Shown piece after piece: positions 24,507 through 32,428 of a stretch of 64,000 bases of DNA. Made by a program: the position numbers and the translations under genes. The notes below the pieces were generated by a model. That model did no database searches. It was not told the DNA's origin and worked only from the letters and a program-made list of their open reading frames with translations. This stretch comes from an uncultured Mycoplasmatota bacterium (lineage in GTDB: Bacteria > Bacillota_I > Bacilli_A > RF39 > UBA660). Every line of letters starts with the position of its first letter. Position 1 is the stretch's first letter. Location of the stretch: contig UQXO01000008.1 in NCBI GenBank assembly GCA_900545005.1, positions 1 through 64,000 on the forward strand. Direction: 5' to 3'.

Positions 24507-26789
24507 TTATTTTTTCGAACTATCTTTTTTTTCTTGAATCTTATTTGCCAACTCATTCATTTCGGCTGTAACATGATTTTTAGATGTATTTGCAATTGTT
24601 GAAAGGCCATTTTTGCCAGAAATTATTTCTCCTAAATCCTTAAAGGCATCAGGATTATTATCAGATATATTAACACTCAATGTTTTGTCAATCGCATTTA
24701 TGGCCATATCATAGGCTGGCGTTCCTTGATCATATCCGATATTATTTAGTATTTCTGATTTGTTTTCTTCTAACGCCGATTTTACAGATTTTAGTGAGTT
24801 GTAAACCGCTGCATTCATATGTTGTTTACCATCTAATCCTTCATCTGTACCAAGATTTCCAGATAATACTTCTTTTTTTCCAGCCTTAATTATGGCATCT
24901 AATTGATTTTGCATTGATATTGCTTTTGCCATATCATATTGATTACCAGTTTGTTTTGCAATTTCAGACTGATGCTCAGCCATTTTCCTCAACTCTGCAA
25001 TAGTGTAACTATTATTGTCTACATCATGCTCTATACCAGAGCTATCCTTAAATTTGAATTTTTTAACTATAAACTTTGCATTACTTTCGTTCTTTGTCAC
25101 AACGTCTCCAGCGGCAGTGTCAGCGGCTTTTAATGCATCTGTTACAGTTGATATATTTTTATTAGATTTCTGTAAGTGAGAATACATTGCCTCATCTGGA
25201 GATAAAAAGCTTCCAACTTTGCTCCTAACATCGTTTAAATGTGCTCTAGCGTTCCAAAATGGTTTGCCATCATTATGAGCGTCTCTGTATTCCTCTCTTT
25301 TTAATTTTGCTTCCATTGCTGCATCAGCGCCTTCTCCTGCGTATTTAGCAACATCACTCCATTTTTTAGAGTCTTTGCCTTTAATGAATGCTCTAGCACC
25401 TCCGCTTGCAGCACCGGCTACAGTTGAAGCAGCGGTTGCTGCAGCACCACCTAAGCCTTTAAATATTGCCCCTTTTTTATCTCCGTTCTTCCAAGCAGTA
25501 GAAGCATTATTCCAAACTTTTCGACCAGTTGCACTAAGATTTCTGGTACCTGCCGTAACCATTCCACCAGCTGCGCCAAGCATTTGAAGACCACCTGTTT
25601 CAGCCAATGCGTTGCCAAGTCCAAGCTTAAATCCTTTGCTATCAAATCCTGGTAATAAATCTGAAATAAATTTAGGTAGTTGTTTTAAGAACGCAAATAT
25701 ACCTAATATATATACGGCCTGAGCTAATAATTTTGTTGCTCCCCCAATTGTATTTGCACCACAAACAACTTCGTTCATACCCTTACCAAATATCCATGGT
25801 CTTAAATATTTTATAGCATAGAAGGCAAAAGTCATTGCTATAACTCTTACAAAAACTTCCATAAAACAAGATGTTGTTTTCTTTAACCAATTATCGAATA
25901 CTTTCTTTTGACCTGGAATTACCATAGAAAATATAGGTAGCGGCGCTATCAATTGCAAATATGCCAATTTTACAGAACGCACACCCATATCTATAACGAA
26001 GCCAAGTAAAACATATGCACAATATAAACCGGCAATTGTCGACAATAAAAATAAATATTTAATTGTTCCTTCATGAACAGAAACATCGAAGCCATTCAGT
26101 TCTTCAGCTATAGTACCCTCTCCAGATTCAATCGATTGGAAAGCATCATATAAGCTTTTATTATTGTTGTAGTTTGTAATGTTCTGAGCTACAGTTGCCC
26201 ATACTGAATCATCAACTCCATTAGTGTTGCTAATTGTGGTTCCATCACCAGTATCTTCTTCATATTTTGCAATATAATAAAAACTCTTAAATAAAAGTAG
26301 TTCTAGCTGATTTCCCATATTTGCATTGGAATCACTATCACTATTCACATTATTTCCAAGAAAAAGCTTTTCTATTAAATTACTGCACAATACAGTTTTT
26401 TGAAAATCATATGCATAATTAAATATACTTGGCACTATAGCTATTCCGATTATTGCAAAGATTATGTTTTTCACAATTCCTGTAATAGATGAATTTTTGC
26501 CTTTTGTTGCATTTTCGGGATTAATAATCGCACATATCAAGGCATAAGCGACAAAGAACATTGCTATTACGCCAATTAAAATATATACTCGATTAGCTAT
26601 ATCTTTCATTTCATCGCTTTCAAAAATTCTAATTTGGCTCATAAAGCTAAACATTTGATAAGCGTAAGAAATGAAACTATATATTGCGCTATCAATTATC
26701 AAAAATAAATATCTAATTAACTTCATTAAGAAGCCGCCAATATCTAAATTTTTAAGATAATATAATAAATCATTTTTTAAGATAAACAT
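24507..26789 (-). CDS. VirB6/TrbL-like polytopic channel protein
   Basis: 760 residues. About six membrane helices lie in residues 20-390 (for example VYILIGVIAMFFVAYALICA and LLSTIAGLYCAYVLLGFVID), with an outer loop near 130-230. From residue 390 it continues as a hydrophilic Ala/Gly/Lys-rich tail with helical heptads to the end. This arrangement is that of the VirB6-like proteins of Gram-positive conjugation systems, which form the inner-membrane pore. RBS AAGGAG precedes the first ATG. The gene lies between the VirB2-like and PrgI-like genes. Confidence 0.75.
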   Translation of the reverse strand: MFILKNDLLYYLKNLDIGGFLMKLIRYLFLIIDSAIYSFISYAYQMFSFMSQIRIFESDEMKDIANRVYILIGVIAMFFVAYALICAIINPENATKGKNSSITGIVKNIIFAIIGIAIVPSIFNYAYDFQKTVLCSNLIEKLFLGNNVNSDSDSNANMGNQLELLLFKSFYYIAKYEEDTGDGTTISNTNGVDDSVWATVAQNITNYNNNKSLYDAFQSIESGEGTIAEELNGFDVSVHEGTIKYLFLLSTIAGLYCAYVLLGFVIDMGVRSVKLAYLQLIAPLPIFSMVIPGQKKVFDNWLKKTTSCFMEVFVRVIAMTFAFYAIKYLRPWIFGKGMNEVVCGANTIGGATKLLAQAVYILGIFAFLKQLPKFISDLLPGFDSKGFKLGLGNALAETGGLQMLGAAGGMVTAGTRNLSATGRKVWNNASTAWKNGDKKGAIFKGLGGAAATAASTVAGAASGGARAFIKGKDSKKWSDVAKYAGEGADAAMEAKLKREEYRDAHNDGKPFWNARAHLNDVRSKVGSFLSPDEAMYSHLQKSNKNISTVTDALKAADTAAGDVVTKNESNAKFIVKKFKFKDSSGIEHDVDNNSYTIAELRKMAEHQSEIAKQTGNQYDMAKAISMQNQLDAIIKAGKKEVLSGNLGTDEGLDGKQHMNAAVYNSLKSVKSALEENKSEILNNIGYDQGTPAYDMAINAIDKTLSVNISDNNPDAFKDLGEIISGKNGLSTIANTSKNHVTAEMNELANKIQEKKDSSKK

Positions 26790-26802
26790 TTTATAACTCC
26801 TT

Positions 26803-27498
26803 TCAGCTTAATATTCCACAAGTCCCATATATATTTGTCCATTTTAAAATAATGTCCAAAATGCTAGGAAAAACAAATAATAAAACTGCATATATGACTC
26901 TTTGAGCGGTTTTTTTAAGCATTTTTTGCAAAGCGTCTTTATCGCCGCTTGTAGTAGCTTTAATTAAATCTAAAATAGTAGTAACAATTACTAATATAGG
27001 ACCGCAAAATTGAATAAACTTTAAAGTTTGAGCTAAAAAATGTGCTACTGTATTAGATTTAGTTTGGTCGCCAAGAAGACCGCCACAAGTTGTATTGTTA
27101 TCATCATAACCATCTTGGGAGTTATTATTATTACTGGAAGTGTTATTGGAGTTATTATCAAAATTATTATCTCTTAAAATTTTATCATCAAATAGTTTAG
27201 CTGTATTCTCAACTTTTACAGTTTCGAAATTTCCGTCACAAATTAAATGAATTGTGGGTGATCCCATTTTAGGTATCTCAGTGACATAAACAATTGGTAT
27301 TCCACTATCAGTTGTATCCAACTTCAAATAATCCCACCCCATATCCTGACCATCATCATTTTCAGGTTCACATTTTGAATAATTAGAAAATAATATGAAA
27401 CTGTGGTCATTGCTTATAGTTCTAGCATAAGTAGTTTTCAAGCCAAGAAAAAATATTAAGACAGTTGCTGCTATATAAATTACTATTTGTTTCTTCAT
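26803..27498 (-). CDS. VirB2-like protein with long outer domain
   Basis: 231 residues. A signal segment (about 5-24) leads into an outer domain with Cys residues (SKCEPENDDGQ, LICDGNF) and an Asn/Asp-rich stretch (about 125-150). Two membrane helices follow (about 165-185 and 205-225), joined by SGDKDALQKMLKKTAQR. The last 60 residues resemble the 27568 protein (D..K, G..D...K.LK..A.R, F..PSI), so I read it as a VirB2/pilin-type protein with an added ectodomain. It has an extended -10 promoter just upstream, past a terminator. Confidence 0.65.
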   Translation of the reverse strand: MKKQIVIYIAATVLIFFLGLKTTYARTISNDHSFILFSNYSKCEPENDDGQDMGWDYLKLDTTDSGIPIVYVTEIPKMGSPTIHLICDGNFETVKVENTAKLFDDKILRDNNFDNNSNNTSSNNNNSQDGYDDNNTTCGGLLGDQTKSNTVAHFLAQTLKFIQFCGPILVIVTTILDLIKATTSGDKDALQKMLKKTAQRVIYAVLLFVFPSILDIILKWTNIYGTCGILS

Positions 27499-27518
27499 AA
27501 AGTACCTCTCACCCCTAG

Positions 27519-27527
27519 ATTATAGCA
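27519..27527 (-). promoter_or_regulatory. Extended -10 promoter after the pilin terminator
   Basis: TGCTATAAT on the minus strand, two bases downstream of the terminator at 27529-27561 and 20 bases before the 27498 start. No good -35 is seen, which the TGn element could offset. Confidence 0.5.
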
Positions 27528-27528
27528 T

Positions 27529-27561
27529 AAAAAAAATGATATTTAAATTAAAATATCATTT
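27529..27561 (-). terminator. Terminator between the two VirB2-like genes
   Basis: A perfect eleven-pair stem (AAATGATATTT with AAATATCATTT), a six-base loop and eight T. It directly follows the small VirB2-like gene and precedes the rest of the secretion genes. Confidence 0.85.
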
Positions 27562-27567
27562 AAATTT

Positions 27568-27963
27568 CTAATTGTTACAATATGGTGAATTTTTTTCGCC
27601 TAAAACGTATGACCAGCAGCATCTCCAACCCTTTGCATCATCTGTTTTAGTAGTATCACTTGATGGTGTACCGGCAACTGCCGTCATTAATGCCCCAACA
27701 ATTGATGGAATAAAGAATACTAAAATACCTGCTACACAACGCATTGCAAATTCTTTTAAATGCTTAGTTACTTCATCTGGTTTACCAGCAACTACTGATT
27801 TACCAACATCTAACATACCGAAGATTATTAATAGTAGAGGAATAACAATCTTAAAAATTGTTACAACATAGCCAACTAATACTAAAAATGATTGTAACTG
27901 TTCGCAAACAGAACCGGCAGTCACTTGATCTTCAAGAACATTTATTAACATACCTAATGACAT
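27568..27963 (-). CDS. Small VirB2-like pilin candidate
   Basis: 131 residues from the ATG at 27963; the frame extends two codons further but that ATG touches the GGAG. Two membrane helices (about 25-48 and 78-102) are joined by a basic turn GKPDEVTKHLKEFAMR. The C-terminal tail carries a WRCCWSYV cysteine pair and a final CNN. Short two-helix proteins with this turn are typical of VirB2/TrbC pilin subunits. A strong promoter and a terminator bracket it, so it can be made in excess over the channel genes, as suits a pilin. Confidence 0.68.
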   Translation of the reverse strand: MSLGMLINVLEDQVTAGSVCEQLQSFLVLVGYVVTIFKIVIPLLLIIFGMLDVGKSVVAGKPDEVTKHLKEFAMRCVAGILVFFIPSIVGALMTAVAGTPSSDTTKTDDAKGWRCCWSYVLGEKNSPYCNN

Positions 27964-27989
27964 AAACATCTCCTCATTTCTCTAAATAA

Positions 27990-28018
27990 ATATTACACTA
28001 AAATATATACATTGTCAA
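27990..28018 (-). promoter_or_regulatory. Promoter of the type IV secretion cluster
   Basis: Near-consensus TTGACA, 17 bases, TAATAT on the minus strand, followed by GAGGAG and the small VirB2-like gene. It separates this cluster from the CpaE/pilin unit. Confidence 0.8.
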
Positions 28019-28023
28019 GAAGA

Positions 28024-29070
28024 TTACTCATCCTTAACGATACCAAATAACTTACCTACAGGCTTTTTAGCCCCACTAGTAGGGGTTTGTTTATCAAATC
28101 CCATTTTATATAGTAAGTTATTAAGAATAGGGTTCTTTTCTTTCTTATCATCTAAAGGAGGAATTGTTTCAAAGACCTTACAACGTGATTCATATTCAAA
28201 GTCTTTAACATCTTTATCAGATAATAGACACTTATTGAGTATTAATTTATAATTCTTCATCTTAGTTAAAACCATTCGATCAGTTCTTATTAACTTATTT
28301 AACTTAATAGTAGAAGGTTCTATTAAATGAAGCACTTCACTAATAGAGGCTACTTTAGGAGACTCATTAATATCAACTAAGATAATATCATAAGTATTAT
28401 TTGGATTCTTAATAATAGAATCTAACTCACTAGTTGTAACACTACGCATATCTTGATCATTAAAGTACATAAAATCATTCTTATCTACTTCAATAGCTAA
28501 AGTCTTATAATTACCTTCTAATTGTTTTTTCAACATATAAGTTAAGGTGGTAGCACCAGCATGTTCAGTTAAATTCTTAATAGCGATTACTCTACTTCCC
28601 ATAAATACTCTATTAATAGAGTCATTTAGGAAGTTAGAATTCATACTACCTGGTTCTAAATTAACATTCATATTACTATTAGGAGTTCCTCCTAACATAT
28701 GATATCTAGCTACATCTTTATAGGTGTTAGGATTATCAATTAAATATACTAAAGAATCAATACTTCTAGTAAAGTTATAAATTCCCATAGATACTAATTC
28801 TGATAAGTATGTAGGTGAATTTACTTCTTTAGAATCATCTAGAAGTAATATAACCTTATTCATATCAAGTCCAAATGATAACTTTTGGATATTGTTTATA
28901 TCTTTATAATTTTTTACAGCTGTGATATCTAAAATCATTTTATTAAAGAAAAAATTTTGAAAATTACTAACAATGACATCGGCATCATATTCACCACGAA
29001 CATTTTTAATAATGTCGATAGGCAAATTAGTTAGCATTTCACTATAACGATTAGATATTATTACATTCAT
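28024..29070 (-). CDS. CpaE/TadZ-like protein with degenerate P-loop
   Basis: 348 residues. The first half looks like a receiver-type alpha/beta fold (ADVIVSNF, NKVILLLDD). From residue ~160 it resembles the MinD/ParA-type ATPases: AIKNLTEHAGATTLTYMLKK, then TLAIEVDKND and YDIILVDINES. CpaE/TadZ proteins usually read KGGxGATT here; this one has EHAGATT without the signature lysine, so ATP binding may be weak or lost. CpaE/TadZ proteins localise pilus assembly at the cell membrane. It closes an operon of four pilin-like genes, which supports that role. No TadA/CpaF ATPase gene is nearby. Confidence 0.65.
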   Translation of the reverse strand: MNVIISNRYSEMLTNLPIDIIKNVRGEYDADVIVSNFQNFFFNKMILDITAVKNYKDINNIQKLSFGLDMNKVILLLDDSKEVNSPTYLSELVSMGIYNFTRSIDSLVYLIDNPNTYKDVARYHMLGGTPNSNMNVNLEPGSMNSNFLNDSINRVFMGSRVIAIKNLTEHAGATTLTYMLKKQLEGNYKTLAIEVDKNDFMYFNDQDMRSVTTSELDSIIKNPNNTYDIILVDINESPKVASISEVLHLIEPSTIKLNKLIRTDRMVLTKMKNYKLILNKCLLSDKDVKDFEYESRCKVFETIPPLDDKKEKNPILNNLLYKMGFDKQTPTSGAKKPVGKLFGIVKDE

Positions 29071-29087
29071 TTTATTTTCCTTTCTTA

Positions 29088-29597
29088 CTAATATCTAAAT
29101 AGACACCTACTATTATTACAATCATAAGTAGCATCCATTTCGATAGTAGTGCCTTTGGCTCCGAAATCTATTATATCCCCAATAACAGGTAAATTCAATG
29201 AAAAGAAGAGATTGACATCATAGTAACTACGGCCTAATTTACCCTCATAATAGTTAGTTGTTTTTTTAACACAATAATAATATTTACTATTATCTCCATC
29301 CAAAACATAAGTAAAACCAGAATTATCTGTGGTGTCAAGGCTATTAGCTCCATAACTTCCAGCAGCACAATGTCCTTTAGCACTATAACCATTACTAATA
29401 AGATAATTATTAATAATCCCAATAGCGCCAGTAGGTCCTTCAGTTAATCCTTCTTTTCTTTCGATAATACTTATTACATCATTTTTAGCTTTAAATACTT
29501 TATAATAACTAACAGAGACTGTTAAGTAAGAGACAAAGATTAAAACAAAGATAATTATTATTTGAAATTCCCAGGTTGCACTCATAGATTCTTTCAT
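29088..29597 (-). CDS. Pilin-like membrane protein (TadE-like) 2
   Basis: 169 residues: MKESMSATWEF, one membrane helix (about 11-33), then an outer domain with five cysteines, among them GHCAAG, YYYCVKK and CNNSRCLF. Same layout as the 29597 gene: helix, a KNDVISIIERKEGL segment, a GY(S/R)xxGxC motif and a YYDVNLFFSLNLP strand that matches YYDVKVFFALDMP. No cleavable signal is visible. Probably a minor pilin or pseudopilin. Its start overlaps the stop of the upstream gene by one base. Confidence 0.65.
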   Translation of the reverse strand: MKESMSATWEFQIIIIFVLIFVSYLTVSVSYYKVFKAKNDVISIIERKEGLTEGPTGAIGIINNYLISNGYSAKGHCAAGSYGANSLDTTDNSGFTYVLDGDNSKYYYCVKKTTNYYEGKLGRSYYDVNLFFSLNLPVIGDIIDFGAKGTTIEMDATYDCNNSRCLFRY

Positions 29598-30094
29598 CAG
29601 CTACAACCCCCATTTTCTTTAGGACAATAAACAATCTTGGTATTTCCTCTTAAATTGAAATTAAAAACACTATTGATAATAGGCATATCTAGAGCAAAGA
29701 ATACTTTAACATCATAATAAGCAGCATTGGGAAATTGACCAGTTGGGTCATTAAGATTATAGTTAATGCTATGAGTAGTAATACAAATCATTCCTTTATC
29801 ACTATCAGTTAATTCTCCACTAGTTTGAATAGCTTTAGAAGTAATACTACCGTCATTATAATCAACTGTATCACATCTACCGGTAGAGCGATATCCGACT
29901 TTATCCATATATTCTTTGATCTCCGTTAAGGCATCATCACCTAAACCATTATGTTTCTGAATAATGGTAATTATTTCATTCTTAACGTTATAAGCTTTAG
30001 TTTGATTTAACATTATACATAAATAGCCAGTAAACACTAAGATAAATAAAATAACAATATTAGTTAAACTTAATACTCCAATTGATTCTTTCAT
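29597..30094 (-). CDS. Pilin-like membrane protein (TadE-like) 1
   Basis: 165 residues: MKESIGVLSLTNIVILFILV with one membrane helix, then KNEIITIIQKHNGL, GYRSTGRC, a C near ICITTHS and YYDVKVFFALDMP, ending in CPKENGGC. Clear relative of the 29088 protein and of the two smaller proteins before it through the MKE(A/S) start. Probably a pilin-like subunit held by its N-terminal helix. Gap to the previous gene is six bases. Confidence 0.65.
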   Translation of the reverse strand: MKESIGVLSLTNIVILFILVFTGYLCIMLNQTKAYNVKNEIITIIQKHNGLGDDALTEIKEYMDKVGYRSTGRCDTVDYNDGSITSKAIQTSGELTDSDKGMICITTHSINYNLNDPTGQFPNAAYYDVKVFFALDMPIINSVFNFNLRGNTKIVYCPKENGGCS

Positions 30095-30100
30095 TTTCCA

Positions 30101-30334
30101 TTACCCCTTCCATACGCAGTTGAATTTTTTATCGGGATCTTTATACCAGCATTGTACAGTTTTACAGCCTTCTGGATCAGTGCATTTTTCACAAATAGCC
30201 GCTTGGCACTTAGTATTGGCTGTCATATTATTTTTTATGGTTGGCCAGATAAGCGTATAGAAAAAAGCCATTAGCGCTGCTACGGCCATTACTACTATTA
30301 CCGTTAAATTTAGTTCTCCAGTGGCTTCTTTCAT
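30101..30334 (-). CDS. Short Cys-rich pilin-like protein 2
   Basis: 77 residues: MKEATGELNLTV, a membrane helix (about 10-31), then IKNNMTANTKC and five more cysteines in a short outer tail. It shares MKEATGELN and the FFYxxxWPxI helix end with the 30353 protein. Size and layout recall Flp-type pilins, although Flp pilins lack this many cysteines. Probably a major or minor fibre subunit with disulfide bonds. Confidence 0.68.
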   Translation of the reverse strand: MKEATGELNLTVIVVMAVAALMAFFYTLIWPTIKNNMTANTKCQAAICEKCTDPEGCKTVQCWYKDPDKKFNCVWKG

Positions 30335-30352
30335 ATCTTATTCTCCTATTTA

Positions 30353-30610
30353 TTAATTGTCTTTGTTGTTTCCATCTGCTCTTTCGTAATATGACTTGCA
30401 GTTAATAGTATCTTCTGATACATCACCATTTTCATCTGTATAATGGCACACATAACTTGAGTCGCATTGAACAGCTTGAGAGCAATGTGTACTAGCTTTA
30501 ATACTTCCTTGAATATTAGGCCATACAAAGGCATAGAAGAATGCAGCGACAGCAGCAATAGCTACTACTGTTACAACAGTCATATTTAATTCACCAGTTG
30601 CTTCTTTCAT
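30353..30610 (-). CDS. Short Cys-rich pilin-like protein 1
   Basis: 85 residues: MKEATGELNMTV, an Ala/Val-rich membrane helix ending FFYAFVWPNIQ, then SIKASTHCSQAVQCDSSYVC and one more Cys further on. First gene of the unit, with RBS AGGAGGAAT and a strong promoter, so likely the most abundant product. Close relative of the next gene. Family not recognised beyond the general Flp/pilin plan; whether the G at position 6 marks a prepilin-peptidase site is open. Confidence 0.68.
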   Translation of the reverse strand: MKEATGELNMTVVTVVAIAAVAAFFYAFVWPNIQGSIKASTHCSQAVQCDSSYVCHYTDENGDVSEDTINCKSYYERADGNNKDN

Positions 30611-30640
30611 ATATTATTATTCCTCCTATCTTATAAGAGT

Positions 30641-30669
30641 ATTATATAATTTTTTTTATTTATGCGCAA
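30641..30669 (-). promoter_or_regulatory. Promoter of the pilin/CpaE unit
   Basis: TTGCGC, 17 bases, TATAAT on the minus strand, about 30 bases before the first pilin-like gene. Confidence 0.65.
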
Positions 30670-30790
30670 GTAGTTGAAAAAAATAATTTTAAAAGCAAAA
30701 AGTCGACCATTTTTTCAATTTAATTTTACCATTTACATATTATTGCGAGATTAAAGTTAAAATTGCTAAATTACACAGTTTTTACTATTA

Positions 30791-30818
30791 AAAACACTTA
30801 AGAGTATAACCCTTAAGT
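30791..30818 (-). terminator. Terminator of the tmk-trmD unit
   Basis: A nine-pair stem (ACTTAAGGG with CTCTTAAGT, one G-U) with a short loop, followed by GTTTTTA on the minus strand. Confidence 0.7.
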
Positions 30819-30825
30819 ATAAATA

Positions 30826-31266
30826 TTATCTAGACTTACCACTTCTCATCGTCTCAGATTCGCTTCTAAATGAACTCATCTTAATAGCAAAATCTTTACT
30901 ACGAATTTGATTTTCAATTAATCTTAATTTTTCTAAGAATAATCTTTCTTTTTCTTTACTCAAGAATTTTTGATAACGATTAAGTAATATTCCTTTTAAC
31001 ATGGCTACTTCATCTAAGACAATGGCCGTATCGGTACTAGTGGCATCTTCATTATTTATTACATACATGGCATATTTAAGTAAGGCTTTAAATTTATCAT
31101 TAAATTTAATAGACAAGATATTATCAGTTAAAGATTTATCAACTACTAGAACTTTATTAACGCTGATAATAGTTTTATTCTTTTTAGGTTTAAACTCACA
31201 TCCTTCGAGATGAGGAGTACTATAAAGGGATAATTTTTCATTATTTTTACTTAGAATATAAGCCAT
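30826..31266 (-). CDS. Hypothetical protein after trmD
   Basis: 146 residues, cytoplasmic, basic. It begins AYILSKNNEKLSLYST and ends in a helical region rich in Lys, Glu and Arg (LSKEKERLFLEKLRLIENQI). I do not recognise it. It follows trmD by two bases and shares its terminator, so it is the last gene of the tmk/trmD unit. Confidence 0.7.
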   Translation of the reverse strand: MAYILSKNNEKLSLYSTPHLEGCEFKPKKNKTIISVNKVLVVDKSLTDNILSIKFNDKFKALLKYAMYVINNEDATSTDTAIVLDEVAMLKGILLNRYQKFLSKEKERLFLEKLRLIENQIRSKDFAIKMSSFRSESETMRSGKSR

Positions 31267-31268
31267 AG

Positions 31269-31937
31269 TTATCTTCTTTCTAATAAATCCGGACGACGTT
31301 CTTGGGTTTTTTTAACTCGCATTTCTTCACGCCACTTAGCTATTTTTTGATGATCACCACTAAGTAATACTTCGGGAACAGCCATATTTTGATAAACAGC
31401 TGGCTTAGTATAGGTAGGATAATCCAAAAGATTGTCTTCAAATGATTCACTATTTAAAGATTCTTCGTTAATAGCACCACTTAGAAGTCTTACCACAGAA
31501 TCGGTTATAACACACGCTGCTAATTCCCCACCAGTTAAAATATAATCCCCGATACTAAGTTCTAAATCAGCAATGGTTCTAATGCGTTCATCAAAGCCTT
31601 CATAATGACCACAAATAATGATTAAGTGTTTTTTTAATTTTAATTCTTTAGCTATTTTTTGATTATAAGTTTTACCATCTGGAGTTACTAAGATAACGAT
31701 ACTATCAGGAGTTTTTAAGGATTCTACACACTTAAATATAGGGTCACATTGTAAGACCATTCCCGCGCCTCCTCCGTAAGGAGTATCATCTACTTGATTA
31801 TTTGATCTTACAGAAAATTTTCTAAAATTATGAAGATTTATTTCTACAAGACCTTTTTCAACACTTCTTTTGATAATTGATTCATTAAAATAACCACTTA
31901 TCATCTCAGGAAACAATGTTAATATATCTATTTTCAT
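31269..31937 (-). CDS. trmD: tRNA (guanine-37-N1)-methyltransferase
   Basis: 222 residues, somewhat shorter than many TrmD. Start MKIDILTLFPEM, the AdoMet trefoil-knot motifs VDDTPYGGGAGMVLQCDP, ICGHYEGFDERI and SIGDYILTGGELAA, and the C-terminal KKTQERRPDLL are all present. It methylates G37 of tRNAs and prevents frameshifting. Its start overlaps the rimM stop by four bases, the usual rimM-trmD pairing; rpsP and rplS, often neighbours, are absent. Confidence 0.96.
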   Translation of the reverse strand: MKIDILTLFPEMISGYFNESIIKRSVEKGLVEINLHNFRKFSVRSNNQVDDTPYGGGAGMVLQCDPIFKCVESLKTPDSIVILVTPDGKTYNQKIAKELKLKKHLIIICGHYEGFDERIRTIADLELSIGDYILTGGELAACVITDSVVRLLSGAINEESLNSESFEDNLLDYPTYTKPAVYQNMAVPEVLLSGDHQKIAKWREEMRVKKTQERRPDLLERR

Positions 31938-32428
31938 AAGATTAAAGCACCCCCATTATTAGTTATAATTTTCTTATTCTTAACATCTACATTTTTTATA
32001 TAATCAGATTTCAAAGGAATATAAAATATCTTCTTACCTTTTATTTCTAAAAGAGTATTACCATTATCTAGATAATAGTCTTTTACTACTCCTAAAAGTT
32101 CATCATTATCAAATACTTCCATTCCAATTAAGTCATTTAGTAAATAATCATCTTCGTTTATCTTTAAGATACTCCTATTAATATAAACTAATTGTCCTTT
32201 TAATTCTAAGACTTCATTAATATTATTATATCCCTTAAAAGTTACCATCTCAAATATCTTATGATGACGATAACTATTTATGACATATTCTTTCTTTAAA
32301 GAACCAACATACAAAGATACATTATTCTTGAATACTTTATCTTTATATTCAAAATCACTTAAAATCCTAAGTTCACCCTTAATACCATGAGTATTAACAA
32401 TTTTACCAATACAAACATAATTATTCAT
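31934..32428 (-). CDS. rimM: 16S rRNA processing protein RimM
   Basis: 164 residues. N-terminal RimM beta-barrel (YVCIGKIVNTHGIKGELRI) and a C-terminal PRC-like part (DLIGMEVFDNDELLGVVKDY, and IPLKSDYIKNVDVKNKKI). RimM helps 30S head maturation and binds S19. Overlaps trmD and the upstream methyltransferase gene by a few bases, so the three are coupled. Confidence 0.93.
   Translation of the reverse strand: MNNYVCIGKIVNTHGIKGELRILSDFEYKDKVFKNNVSLYVGSLKKEYVINSYRHHKIFEMVTFKGYNNINEVLELKGQLVYINRSILKINEDDYLLNDLIGMEVFDNDELLGVVKDYYLDNGNTLLEIKGKKIFYIPLKSDYIKNVDVKNKKIITNNGGALIL

Noticed and set aside
30346..30558. A frame overlapping the first pilin-like gene
   Set aside because: Shadow of the 30353-30610 gene, which has the promoter, the ribosome site and a paralogue.
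14443..30610. Integrative conjugative element borders
   Set aside because: I looked for an integrase, relaxase, direct repeats at the edges and a tRNA target; none is visible, and the only tRNA is at 4250.
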